From positions 310,001-374,000 of the forward strand of contig NZ_JPWF01000004.1 of NCBI RefSeq assembly GCF_003326675.1: DNA of 64,000 bases, given 5' to 3'. Below the pieces are notes generated by a model. That model was not told the DNA's origin, did no database searches, and saw only the letters and a list, made by a program, of their open reading frames with translations. Source of the DNA: Thalassospira profundimaris. Its GTDB lineage: Bacteria; Pseudomonadota; Alphaproteobacteria; Rhodospirillales; Thalassospiraceae. Positions 51,276 to 60,085 of the stretch are shown here, piece after piece. Each line of letters starts with the position of its first letter. Within the stretch, counting starts at the first letter, position 1. A program made the translations under genes and the position numbers.

Positions 51276-52061
51276 ATGCGGTCACTTGATATCGGTGCTT
51301 TGGGGATGCAAGCACAGTCCACCAACGTGGACGTCACATCGCATAACATCGCCAACATGACCACGACCGGCTATAAACGCCAGCGCGCAGAATTCCAGGA
51401 CTTGCTGTATCAGGATTTGCGTCGCGCAGGGTCGCCATCTTCTGATACCGGCACGATCGTTCCGACCGGTGTTCAGGTTGGCCTGGGTGTCAAAACCGCT
51501 GCCATCGGCCGCTATATGGGACAGGGCTCCCTTGTTTTGACCGAGAACGAACTTGATATCGCCATTCAGGGGCGCGGTTATCTTCAGATTGACCTGCCGA
51601 GCGGCGAAACCGCCTATACCCGTGACGGGACGCTTAAACTTGATGCGAACGGCTCGCTGGTTACCAAAGACGGTTATGCGGTTCAGCCGGGCATCACGGT
51701 TCCGAGCAACGCGACCTCTGTTACCATCAACACCAATGGCGAGGTGTTCGCAGAAATTGACGGTCAGGTGGCCTTGTCAAACCTTGGCCAGATTCAGCTG
51801 GCAACCTTCATCAACCCGCCGGGCCTTGATGCTCTTGGTGACAACCTGTTCCTTGAAACAGAGGCATCAGGTCAGGCCAACTCCGGCGCCCCTGGCGCTG
51901 TTGGTTACGGTACCGTTCAGCAGGGATATCTGGAATCTTCAAACGTCAACGTGGTTCAGGAAATCACCAACCTGATCAAGGCCCAGCGTGCTTACGAGAT
52001 GAATTCCAAGTCGATCTCGACCACGGATGAAATGATGAGTGCGGTCAGCAACCTGCGTTAA
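51276..52061 (+). CDS. flgG: Flagellar distal rod protein FlgG
   Basis: Main distal-rod subunit. 261 aa: MRSLDIGALGMQAQSTNVDVTSHNIANMTTTGYKRQRAEF at the N-terminus, GRGYLQIDLPSGETAYTRDG in the middle and LESSNVNVVQEITNLIKAQRAYEMNSKSI at the C-terminus. Strong AGGAG before the ATG at 51276; the longer frame starting at 51252 would add only Arg-rich leader. 63 bases after flgF. Confidence 0.97.
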   Translation: MRSLDIGALGMQAQSTNVDVTSHNIANMTTTGYKRQRAEFQDLLYQDLRRAGSPSSDTGTIVPTGVQVGLGVKTAAIGRYMGQGSLVLTENELDIAIQGRGYLQIDLPSGETAYTRDGTLKLDANGSLVTKDGYAVQPGITVPSNATSVTINTNGEVFAEIDGQVALSNLGQIQLATFINPPGLDALGDNLFLETEASGQANSGAPGAVGYGTVQQGYLESSNVNVVQEITNLIKAQRAYEMNSKSISTTDEMMSAVSNLR

Positions 52062-52172
52062 CCTTGCATTCATTTGAACCTGTTTTGTTTGCGCAAGTTG
52101 CGGTCTGAAGCATCGCACACTTGCGCAAACAGTATTTACGCGATGTATACCGTTCCGTGGTATAGTAGGCGC

Positions 52173-53168
52173 ATGAAGATAAAAAAAATAATCCTCTCGC
52201 TCGCGATATTGTCGCTTGTCCTTCCGGTCGGGACTGCATCTGCGCAGTCCTCGAGGGGGAGCAGTTCGCGCAACAGTCAGCAGATTGATGCAAATATCCT
52301 GCTGAAGCCCGATGTGCTGGTCGAAGGGCAATATGTGACGCTTGGGGATGTATTTTCAGGCATTGACCCGCAACAGGCCGACATTGCCATTGCCCATTCT
52401 CCGCAACCGGGCAAACAGGTTGTGCTTGATTACCGCTGGCTTTACGGAATAGCACAGCGCCACAATGTTCCCTGGCGACCACGCACCACGGCCGATCAGG
52501 TTCTTGTGACCCGCGCCAGTCAGGTCATCACAATCGAAGAAATTCGCGATGCTGTTGAAATCGCACTGGTAGATCGCGGTATCCAGCGCCCCTTCACCGT
52601 CGATCTTTCAAGCGAGAATTTCCAGATCCATCTCGCGCTTGATGCACAAAGCACCATTGATATCACCGCAATTGAACTGAATTCCCGCACACAGCGCTTT
52701 GTCGCCAGCGTCACCACCGGCGCACAAACCGCCCAACAACGCACCTATCGGATCAGCGGCAAATATTACCCGCTATCCACCCTTCCGGTACTGGTCGAAC
52801 CTGTCGCGCGCGGTCAAGTCATTCGACCCGACCAGGTGGAATATCGGGACTTCAGATCTGAACGTGTGCCGCCCGGGGCTATTCGCGATATCAATGACGT
52901 CATCGGCAAAGAGGTCGTCCGTGCCGGCACCCCTGACGAACCGTTGCTGTTTCGGGATCTGACCAGCCCTATTCTGGTTCGGCGCGGGGCCTTGGTCACC
53001 ATTCGTCTGGTTACTGCAAACATGTCCCTTACCGCACGCGGCAAGGCACTTGAAAATGGCTCCAAGGGGGACGTGATCAGAGTGGTCAATCAAAGCAGCA
53101 ACAAAACCATCCAGGTAGAAGTCGTCGCTGAAAATGAAGTCCGGGCACTTCCTGCCGTGTCACAATAA
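52173..53168 (+). CDS. flgA: Flagellar P-ring assembly chaperone FlgA
   Basis: Periplasmic chaperone required for FlgI ring assembly. 331 aa: signal peptide (KIILSLAILSLVLPVGTASA, cleavage near residue 24), a two-domain body with SAF-type beta-clip in the C-terminal half (PVLVEPVARGQVIRPDQVEYRDF...GKEVVRAG), and the closing RGALVTIRLVTANMSLTARGKALENG. Long for the family, because of the N-terminal extension around 30-115. The start at 52173 opens on the signal peptide. Confidence 0.9.
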   Translation: MKIKKIILSLAILSLVLPVGTASAQSSRGSSSRNSQQIDANILLKPDVLVEGQYVTLGDVFSGIDPQQADIAIAHSPQPGKQVVLDYRWLYGIAQRHNVPWRPRTTADQVLVTRASQVITIEEIRDAVEIALVDRGIQRPFTVDLSSENFQIHLALDAQSTIDITAIELNSRTQRFVASVTTGAQTAQQRTYRISGKYYPLSTLPVLVEPVARGQVIRPDQVEYRDFRSERVPPGAIRDINDVIGKEVVRAGTPDEPLLFRDLTSPILVRRGALVTIRLVTANMSLTARGKALENGSKGDVIRVVNQSSNKTIQVEVVAENEVRALPAVSQ

Positions 53169-53239
53169 TCCCGCCACGTCATACACAGCACACAACACCC
53201 AGAACCCGGCAAGCTTTTCCCATAACCACATTACACAAC

Positions 53240-53255
53240 TGGCATGATCCTTGCG
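53240..53255 (+). promoter_or_regulatory. Sigma-54 promoter for flgH
   Basis: TGGCATG-N4-TTGCG with correct -24/-12 spacing; its last base is 31 bases before the flgH ATG. Suggests flgH can be expressed separately from flgFGA. Confidence 0.65.
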
Positions 53256-53285
53256 TAATTGACTGCAGGAACCCAGGAGGAACTC

Positions 53286-54059
53286 ATGCCCGGTAAAAAT
53301 ACCCATATGTCATGGCGTCGTATCGCGCTCGTGACCGGATTGATTAGTGCGACAGCTCTGCTTTCGGGCTGCAATGCCATGAAACGTCTTTCAGAAGTCG
53401 GCGAACCGCCGAAACTGTCATCAATCGACAACCCGACCCAGTCCGAGAACTATCGACCGGTCAGCTTGCCGATGCCCGCACCGCAGATTGCCGAAAGCAA
53501 CCCGAATTCGCTATGGCGTTCTGGTGCACGATCATTCTTCAAGGATCAGCGCGCCAATCAGGTTGGCGACATTCTGACCGTTGTTGTCGATATGTCTGAC
53601 AGCGCGGCCCTTGCCAACACCACCACAAGATCACGCACCAACAGCGAAGATCTGGCCGTTCCCAACCTGTTTGGTTTGGAAGCAGAGTTCACCAAAGTTC
53701 TACCCGAAACCATTGACCCATCGTCAATGTTTGACATGAACAGCGCCACCTCGAACCGGGGCGCAGGATCTTTGGACCGTACCGAAGCCATCAACCTTCG
53801 CGTTGCAGCCATCGTTATTCAGGTTCTACCAAACGGAAACTATGTCATTCATGGCCGTCAGGAAATTCGCGTGAACAGCGAAGTCCGCGAAGTCCAGATT
53901 GCCGGTGTCATTCGTGCTGCCGATATCAGTTCAGCCAATGAAGTCGGATATGACAAGATTGCCGAGGCCCGCATTTCATATGGCGGTCGCGGAACGATTT
54001 CCGACGTCCAGCAGCCGCGCTATGGCAGCGAAGTTCTCGACATCATCCTGCCATTTTAA
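53286..54059 (+). CDS. flgH: Flagellar L-ring lipoprotein FlgH
   Basis: Outer-membrane L-ring subunit. 257 aa: lipoprotein signal with Cys29 (TALLSGC), then SLWRSGARSFFKDQRANQVGDILTVVVDMSDSA. Ring-forming later segments are LRVAAIVIQVLPNGNYVIHGRQEIRVNSEVREVQIAGVIR and ARISYGGRGTISDVQQPRYG. AGGAGG precedes the ATG at 53286. Last forward gene before the dksA/fliX pair. Confidence 0.95.
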   Translation: MPGKNTHMSWRRIALVTGLISATALLSGCNAMKRLSEVGEPPKLSSIDNPTQSENYRPVSLPMPAPQIAESNPNSLWRSGARSFFKDQRANQVGDILTVVVDMSDSAALANTTTRSRTNSEDLAVPNLFGLEAEFTKVLPETIDPSSMFDMNSATSNRGAGSLDRTEAINLRVAAIVIQVLPNGNYVIHGRQEIRVNSEVREVQIAGVIRAADISSANEVGYDKIAEARISYGGRGTISDVQQPRYGSEVLDIILPF

Positions 54060-54115
54060 AGATATCTGCGTGATCTGATCCCGGGTTCCTGTTCATCAGA
54101 TCACGCTATCCGTTC

Positions 54116-54143
54116 AAAAGACCGCCTTCGGGCGGTCTTTTTT
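54116..54143 (+). terminator. flgH terminator
   Basis: AAAAGACCGCC, TTCG tetraloop, GGCGGTCTTTTTT: an 11-bp stem followed by a T run, 57 bases after the flgH stop. Confidence 0.92.
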
Positions 54144-54166
54144 ATCATCTCTGCCATCAAAACAGG

Positions 54167-54194
54167 AAAAGCCCGGCCAAAAGGCCGGGCTTTT
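54167..54194. terminator. Second terminator between flgH and dksA
   Basis: AAAAGCCCGGCC / GGCCGGGCTTTT, a 12-bp stem with an AAAA loop. Its symmetry fits either strand; it is 98 bases downstream of dksA on the reverse strand. Confidence 0.8.
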
Positions 54195-54291
54195 GAACTT
54201 GGTTATCCCTAACCAATAATCTCCCACTTCACCATGTCATTGCATGGCACGGGCCGTTTGACGGCACCTGATACTTTGACACCCGGCGCAA

Positions 54292-54708
54292 TCAATCGTC
54301 GCGACGTGTGCGCTCCATCCGTTCGTGGCGTTCCTGGGCTTCAATGCTCAGGGTCGCGATTGGACGAGCTTCAAGTCTTTTCAAGCTGATCGGCTCGTCG
54401 GTTTCTTCGCAGTAACCATAAGATCCGTCTTCAATTCGACGCAAAGCAGCATCAATTTTTGAAATAAGCTTGCGCGCCCTGTCACGAGTACGAAGCTCAA
54501 GTGCCCTGTCCGTTTCAGCCGACGCGCGGTCGGTCAGGTCAGGTTCTTGCAGCCCGCCATCTTGCAGGTTCGCCAATGTTTCCGAAGATTCGTGCAAAAG
54601 TTCTGCCCGCCAGGTCAGAAGCTTCTGCCGGAAATATTCCCGCTGACGCGGGTTCATGAACTCTTCGTCCTCAGCAGGACGATAGTCAGGTGGTAATGTG
54701 ATAGTCAT
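54292..54708 (-). CDS. dksA: RNA polymerase-binding transcription factor DksA
   Basis: Binds the RNA polymerase secondary channel and, with ppGpp, adjusts transcription. 138 aa: the coiled-coil section includes REYFRQKLLTWRAELL and LQEPDLTDRASAETDRALELRTRDRARKLISKID, then GSYGYCEETDEPISLKRLEARPIATLSIEAQERHE. The four-Cys zinc finger is reduced to one Cys; E. coli has Cys at four of these positions. This resembles the Cys-poor DksA variants. Coiled-coil tip residues Asp-x-x-Asp-x-Ala (DLTDRA) are intact, so RNA polymerase function is likely kept. Confidence 0.9.
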   Translation of the reverse strand: MTITLPPDYRPAEDEEFMNPRQREYFRQKLLTWRAELLHESSETLANLQDGGLQEPDLTDRASAETDRALELRTRDRARKLISKIDAALRRIEDGSYGYCEETDEPISLKRLEARPIATLSIEAQERHERMERTRRDD

Positions 54709-54857
54709 GTATGCCCTCTATACAGGACTCATCGATCGCGCGGCAATATAGAGGGAGCCAGCGGGTGGTGCAAGCCGATTGAACAAATAAATCTTAAATC
54801 GCATTGAAACACGCAGGATACTGCGCTTTTCACGCCAAAACACCGAGGATTAAACGA

Positions 54858-55301
54858 TTAGACCAGGCCCGAAACCTCAAGTTTCGCGAGCTCGATCCGT
54901 GCGCGCATGTCAATCTCGTCCAGAACAGCAGAAAGTTCAGGATCATCAATTGCTTCGCGCTGCTGATCCATAAGTCCGACCAGTTGCTTGAGACGCTGGC
55001 CCGACAGTGCCCCGCTCAGCAAACCGTCACGAACCGCTTCAAGCTGTTCGAGCATGCTTTTCGCCCGCAGAACTGCCGCCTTCTTTGGAGAGTCCAGGGC
55101 ATCGCCGTTTTGCTGTAACGCCAAAAGCGCGTCCAGCGCACTGACACCACCCGCACTATGAACACCGACAGAACCACCTGCTTCACCAGAACTGTCAAGC
55201 GAACGCATGGTATCTGCAAATCCACCACCACCGGACGCGCCTGATGCTTTCTTGCGTGATGTTCCGCCTGCACCGGCAGCCTTGGAACCGCTAACCTTCA
55301 T
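54858..55301 (-). CDS. fliX: Flagellar assembly regulator FliX
   Basis: Alphaproteobacterial regulator that couples flagellar assembly to FlbD/sigma-54-dependent transcription in Caulobacter. 147 aa: a Gly/Ser-rich N-terminus, then the conserved helical part GVSALDALLALQQNGDALDSPKKAAVLRAKSMLEQLEAVRDGLLSG and the C-terminal ELSAVLDEIDMRARIELAKLE. Reverse-strand, divergent from flgI and 157 bases upstream of dksA (reverse), as in other alphaproteobacteria. Confidence 0.88.
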   Translation of the reverse strand: MKVSGSKAAGAGGTSRKKASGASGGGGFADTMRSLDSSGEAGGSVGVHSAGGVSALDALLALQQNGDALDSPKKAAVLRAKSMLEQLEAVRDGLLSGALSGQRLKQLVGLMDQQREAIDDPELSAVLDEIDMRARIELAKLEVSGLV

Positions 55302-55578
55302 GACCCGTTTCCGCTTCGTTGTGGTACTATCGTTCAGTGACAGACTGCCCCAAGGCCCTCATCAGAGAGCCTCATGAAACAATAATGTCTGCCAAAACTG
55401 AATATCCCAGCTGACTATAATAACAAGAGTCTCCCTCAATCAGGGAAACCGCGCAACGGGAAAAAAATGCCGGGTATAAGGAAACGGCTGGTCAGAAACA
55501 TCCCCATATTCACATCCAGGGGGCATCTGGCCGTAATTTCCGTGCAAGACGCTCAGACAATGCCCGGAATGCCTGACT

Positions 55579-55594
55579 TGGCACGATTTTCGCA
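55579..55594 (+). promoter_or_regulatory. Sigma-54 promoter for flgI
   Basis: TGGCACG-N4-TCGCA, one mismatch to consensus, 84 bases before the flgI ATG. Confidence 0.7.
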
Positions 55595-55678
55595 AATTAG
55601 CTGACAAACGCGGTTGGCATCTTAAACCGCACCATTTGCCGGATGTTTTACATCCCATGTCAAAGCGGAACTGAGAAT

Positions 55679-56821
55679 ATGATCACAGGTCTTGGCAAAA
55701 TAGCACGCAAAGCGACAATCGCAGTCGCCGTGGGAATGCTCGCCCTGACGCAGCTTGCCCCTGCACACGCCCAATCGCGTATCAAGGATATCGCAGATTT
55801 CGAAGGCGTGCGTGACAACATGCTGGTTGGTTATGGCCTTGTGGTTGGTTTGAACGGCACCGGCGATGATCTTGGCGATGCCGATTTTACCCGTCAAAGT
55901 CTTGTTGCAATGCTTGAACGACTTGGCATCAACGTCCGTGATCAGATCGACGATCTTGATTCCGATAACATTGCCGCGGTTATGGTGACTTCGACCCTCC
56001 CCCCATTCTCGCGTCAGGGATCGCGCATTGATGTCAGCATCAGCGCCATCGGCACTGCAGAAAGCCTTCAGGGCGGCACGCTTCTTGTCACACCGATGGT
56101 TGGTGCTGATGGTGAAGTTTACGCCGTTGCTCAGGGCAACCTTGCGGTTGGCGGATTTTCCGCGGGCGGCAATGCCGAGACTGTTGTCAAAGGCGTTCCG
56201 ACATCTGCACGTATCGCCAATGGCGGAATTGTTGAACGCGAAATCGATTTCAATCTGAATTCCATGCAGGACATGTCTGTCGTGCTGCGCAATCCGGACT
56301 TCACCACTGCGCGCCGTGTCTCCGATGCAATTAATGCCTATCTGGGTGAAGTTGCCGCACGCCCCAGCGATCCTGGCACGGTTCGTCTGAACATTCCCGA
56401 GCGTTACAATCAGGATGTCGTTGCCCTGCTGACCGATATTGAACAGCTGCGCGTTGAACCTGACCAGATCGCCCGCGTCGTGATTGACGAAAATACCGGC
56501 ACCATTGTCATGGGCGAGAATGTCCGCATCAACCGCGTCGCCATTGCCCAAGGCAACCTGACCATCCGGGTTACGGAATCCCAGCAGGTTTCACAGCCTT
56601 CACCGTTCTCACAAACCGGCACCACCCAAACCGTGGACCGCACCAATATTCAGGTCGACGAAGGCCAGGATAACAAGCTTGGCGTCATGGATGGCGGTGT
56701 CAGTCTTCAGGAACTGGTCAACGGCCTTAACAGCCTTGGCGTCGGCCCGCGCGACATGATCACGATCCTGCAGGCCATCAAGACGTCTGGGGCCTTGCAA
56801 GCCGAAATCGAGGTGATGTGA
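55679..56821 (+). CDS. flgI: Flagellar P-ring protein FlgI
   Basis: Periplasmic P-ring subunit around the rod. 380 aa: signal peptide (to about residue 31, LAPAHA), then RIKDIADFEGVRDNMLVGYGLVVGLNGTGDD, SRQGSRIDVSISAIGTAESLQGGTLLVTPM, and the C-terminal GVSLQELVNGLNSLGVGPRDMITILQAIKTSGALQAEIEVM. All conserved blocks are present. The start at 55679 opens directly on the signal peptide. flgJ starts in the stop codon (TGATG). Confidence 0.97.
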   Translation: MITGLGKIARKATIAVAVGMLALTQLAPAHAQSRIKDIADFEGVRDNMLVGYGLVVGLNGTGDDLGDADFTRQSLVAMLERLGINVRDQIDDLDSDNIAAVMVTSTLPPFSRQGSRIDVSISAIGTAESLQGGTLLVTPMVGADGEVYAVAQGNLAVGGFSAGGNAETVVKGVPTSARIANGGIVEREIDFNLNSMQDMSVVLRNPDFTTARRVSDAINAYLGEVAARPSDPGTVRLNIPERYNQDVVALLTDIEQLRVEPDQIARVVIDENTGTIVMGENVRINRVAIAQGNLTIRVTESQQVSQPSPFSQTGTTQTVDRTNIQVDEGQDNKLGVMDGGVSLQELVNGLNSLGVGPRDMITILQAIKTSGALQAEIEVM

Positions 56822-57168
56822 TGCTGACAGACAGCTCAACCGCCCTGATGGCACAGGCCCAAGCTAACGCACAGTATGGCAAACAGAACAATCTTAGTGC
56901 CCGGGTAAATTCGCTTACCGATGGTCACATCAAGACCGAGGCGGAAGCCCGCAAAGCCGGCGAAGAATTTGAATCGATGTTTCTTGGCCAGATGCTGAGC
57001 CACATGTTTTCCGGGATCGAAACCAATGAAATGTTTGGCGGTGGTCACGGCGAAACCATGATGCGGTCCATGCTGGTTGATGAATATGCCAAAGAAATGA
57101 CCCGCGCAGGTGGCATCGGAATTGCAGATGCTGTTACACGCGAAATCCTCAAGATCCAGGAGGGGTAA
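56821..57168 (+). CDS. flgJ: Rod-binding protein, FlgJ N-terminal type
   Basis: Rod scaffold of 115 aa with the conserved AGEEFESMFLGQMLSHMFSGIETNEMFGGGHGETMMRSMLVDEYAKEM block and the end GGIGIADAVTREIL. It lacks the C-terminal muramidase domain found in E. coli FlgJ, which is normal in alphaproteobacteria. The peptidoglycan hydrolase must therefore be encoded elsewhere. One-base overlap with flgI. Confidence 0.92.
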   Translation: MLTDSSTALMAQAQANAQYGKQNNLSARVNSLTDGHIKTEAEARKAGEEFESMFLGQMLSHMFSGIETNEMFGGGHGETMMRSMLVDEYAKEMTRAGGIGIADAVTREILKIQEG

Positions 57169-57171
57169 AAA

Positions 57172-57633
57172 ATGACCACTCAAGAGTTGGTTACAGAACT
57201 GAAAAGCGTCACTTACGACCTCATGTCCCTACTGGAACGTGAAACCACCGGCCTGCGGTCGCTGTCTGCAGCGGAATATGAGCAGTTCCTGTCGGAAAAA
57301 TCTGCCCTGTCGATGCAGTATGAGCAAATCGTCGTCAAACTGCGCGGCCGCGGTGAAGAGCTTCGCGCCATGTCCGAGGACGAGCGTGCTGAACTCCGTG
57401 AACTTCAGGCAGAGTTTCAGGAAGCCGCCCGCCGCAACATGCTGGTCCTGCAGGCCGCCAAAGCCACCAACGAACGCATGGTTCAGGCCATTGTCCGGGC
57501 TGTGAATGACAAGGCCAAGGATGATTGCACCACCTATAACCGCTCGGCCAAAACCAGCAAAGCCACACTTGGCGGTTATGGCCGCACGATGAATAAATCC
57601 GGCGGCGCATTCAGCGTCAACGAAACGCTTTAA
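57172..57633 (+). CDS. flgN: Flagellar export chaperone FlgN
   Basis: Cytoplasmic chaperone for the hook-filament junction proteins. 153 aa, a helical antiparallel bundle: LVTELKSVTYDLMSLLERETTGLRSLSAAEYEQFLSEKSAL, then a second long helix, and a helix with MLVLQAAKATNERMVQAIVRAV. The C-terminal tail (SAKTSKATLGGYG) is flexible. It lies directly before flgK, its client, 17 bases apart. Confidence 0.85.
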   Translation: MTTQELVTELKSVTYDLMSLLERETTGLRSLSAAEYEQFLSEKSALSMQYEQIVVKLRGRGEELRAMSEDERAELRELQAEFQEAARRNMLVLQAAKATNERMVQAIVRAVNDKAKDDCTTYNRSAKTSKATLGGYGRTMNKSGGAFSVNETL

Positions 57634-57650
57634 GGGTAAAGGCGCGTATC

Positions 57651-60059
57651 ATGTCACTGACCCAGGCACTCAATAGCGCAATTTCCGGCCTTAACACGGC
57701 CCAGGCACGCATTGCGATTACGTCTTCGAACATCTCGAACGTGAATACCGAAGGCTATTCGAAGAAAATTGCCGGACAGGAAACCCTGACGCTTGATGGT
57801 ACGGGTGCCGGGTCACAGATTGCTGACATCTACCGCAATGTGAACGAGGGTCTTCTGCGCGAAGTCCGTGGCGAGCTTGGCAAAGCTGGTCGCGAACAGG
57901 TCCGTTATGAATTTTTCCATCGTATCCAGACCCTGTTTGGCACCACCCAGTCAGATGCGGCAATAAGCCAACGCATCAACGACCTGGCCGATGCTTTTGA
58001 ACAGCTTGGCGTCACACCTGATCAGAACTCGCCCCGTATCGAAGCCATCGAAAGCGCCATTCAGGTTGTTGAATCCTTCGAGAAGCTTTCAAGCCAGCTT
58101 CAGGATATGCGTGATGACATCGACGATCAGATCACGGACGAAGTCACGACTGCCAACGCATTGCTTAGCCAGATTGCCGATCTGAATACCGGCATCATCC
58201 GCCTGAAAAACCTTGAACAGCCAACGACCGAACTTGAAGATCAGCGCGACCAGAAGCTGAACCAGCTTTCAAAAATCATCGATATTACGACCTTCTCGCG
58301 CAGTGACGGGTCGATCGTGATCTATTCGGCGGCAGGTGCAAACACCCTGCTTGATCGCACGCCAAACAATTTGACCTTTACCCAGACGGCTGGCTTTGAG
58401 CCGGGAACCGGGGGCTCGGGCCTCTCTCTTGGCGGTGTGGATATTACCGATACGCTGCGTTCGGGCACCATCAAGGGCCTGTTTGAAATGCGCGATTCTG
58501 AAATTCCGGCCATCAACGACCAGATCAACGAACTTGCCGGTGAATTGCGTGATGCCCTGAATGCCGAACACAACAAAGGCACGGCCTTCCCGCCGCCCAC
58601 CAACCTTTCGGGCAACCGTATTGTTGCTGGCAGCGATCCCTTGACCGCTACTGGTGCATTTCGCGTCGCGGCCCTTGATGCAGACGGACAGCTGATTGCA
58701 ACTGATAGCTGGGCTGATATCTCCTTACCAACAACACCTGCCACAGTTCAGGGGCTGGTTGATGCAATCAACAGTTCTGACGCGGGCGGATATCTGACCG
58801 CCTCGCTGGTTGACAACAAGCTTGTCATCGAAGGGCAGAACGGCAATCGCGTGTCCATCAACGAAATGGACAGCGAAATCACAACCAGTGATGGCCGCAA
58901 ACAGGGCATGTCGCATTATTTTGGTCTCAATGACTTTATTGCGACCGTAAAACGCTCGGACACCATGACGTCTACAGCGCAAAGCAGCTCGACTACTGCG
59001 ATTAATGCGACAGCCAGTTCCTTTACGATTTCTGCTGGTTCGGGCATCCTGGTCGGCGGCGTGACGGTAAACTATACCGCAACCGATTCACTTGAAGACA
59101 TTCGCGACAATATCCGTACCGCCCTTCAGGGGGCAGGCATGACGGTCGCCGATTCAGAAGAAGCTGCCTTTATTGTTGAAGACGGCAATCGGTTCCGCCT
59201 TGTTCTTGAATACAGCGCGAATATGACGATCAATGATTCAGGCACACTGGCAACCAAGATCGGCCTGACCGAAGATCAGCCAACCCTGTCTGGCAATATG
59301 AGTGTCTCTGCCGCCATCCAGAACGATCCGTCACGTATTGTTCGCGGTCAACTTAACGCCGATACCTACGAAACATCAAATGCAGTCGTAAATCCCGATA
59401 CAGCAATTCCTGGCCTTGTTCCACTCACCCCGCCACCACTGAGCCAAACCTTGACAGTCAGCGGTGCTTTCACCGATGTCACGATCAATTACGATAACGA
59501 GACAACACTGCAAGACGTCGCTGATGCCATCAACAATAGTGCCACACTGACGGACAATAACATTACGGCCAAAGTGGTTTTTGACAGTCAGATCGGCGGG
59601 TACAAACTTAGCATCACGGATGCCGATGGCGATGCATTCTATTTCAATGATAGCCGCTTACCCAACGCGGATTCCCTGACGACGATCCTCGGTCTCGGTA
59701 TCAATTTCGGTGTTCACGAAGGTGACAACAGCGCAGCACTTTCGCTCAGCCATACCTTTGAACGTACCGATATTGACTTCGAAGCCACCGATGGCCTGTC
59801 CGGCGAACGGACGTCACTGACGGACTATGCAGCAGGTATCGTCGCGACGGCAGCAACCAAAACACAGGTTGCAGAAAGCACTTATGAATTCCAGTCCGGT
59901 CTGGTGACAGATCTGAGCACCCGCATCCAGAACGAGGCAGGCGTGAACCTTGATGAAGAGATGTCTGATCTTATCATCTTCCAGCGCGCCTATAGCGCAT
60001 CAGCCCGTGTGATCTCCACGGTTGATGAATTGTTTGATGCATTGCTCAATGCAGTTTAA
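57651..60059 (+). CDS. flgK: Flagellar hook-associated protein 1, FlgK
   Basis: First hook-filament junction protein. 802 aa with intact D0/D1 ends: SLTQALNSAISGLNTAQARIAITSSNISNVNTEGYSKKI at the N-terminus, and NLDEEMSDLIIFQRAYSASARVISTVDELFDALLNAV at the C-terminus. The middle (about 300-690) is much longer than in E. coli FlgK (547 aa) and carries repeated beta-rich segments of the VNYTATDSLEDIRDNIRTAL and INYDNETTLQDVADAIN kind, which resemble each other. Confidence 0.94.
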   Translation: MSLTQALNSAISGLNTAQARIAITSSNISNVNTEGYSKKIAGQETLTLDGTGAGSQIADIYRNVNEGLLREVRGELGKAGREQVRYEFFHRIQTLFGTTQSDAAISQRINDLADAFEQLGVTPDQNSPRIEAIESAIQVVESFEKLSSQLQDMRDDIDDQITDEVTTANALLSQIADLNTGIIRLKNLEQPTTELEDQRDQKLNQLSKIIDITTFSRSDGSIVIYSAAGANTLLDRTPNNLTFTQTAGFEPGTGGSGLSLGGVDITDTLRSGTIKGLFEMRDSEIPAINDQINELAGELRDALNAEHNKGTAFPPPTNLSGNRIVAGSDPLTATGAFRVAALDADGQLIATDSWADISLPTTPATVQGLVDAINSSDAGGYLTASLVDNKLVIEGQNGNRVSINEMDSEITTSDGRKQGMSHYFGLNDFIATVKRSDTMTSTAQSSSTTAINATASSFTISAGSGILVGGVTVNYTATDSLEDIRDNIRTALQGAGMTVADSEEAAFIVEDGNRFRLVLEYSANMTINDSGTLATKIGLTEDQPTLSGNMSVSAAIQNDPSRIVRGQLNADTYETSNAVVNPDTAIPGLVPLTPPPLSQTLTVSGAFTDVTINYDNETTLQDVADAINNSATLTDNNITAKVVFDSQIGGYKLSITDADGDAFYFNDSRLPNADSLTTILGLGINFGVHEGDNSAALSLSHTFERTDIDFEATDGLSGERTSLTDYAAGIVATAATKTQVAESTYEFQSGLVTDLSTRIQNEAGVNLDEEMSDLIIFQRAYSASARVISTVDELFDALLNAV

Positions 60060-60085
60060 ACTGCGACTTATGAAGTGAGGATATC

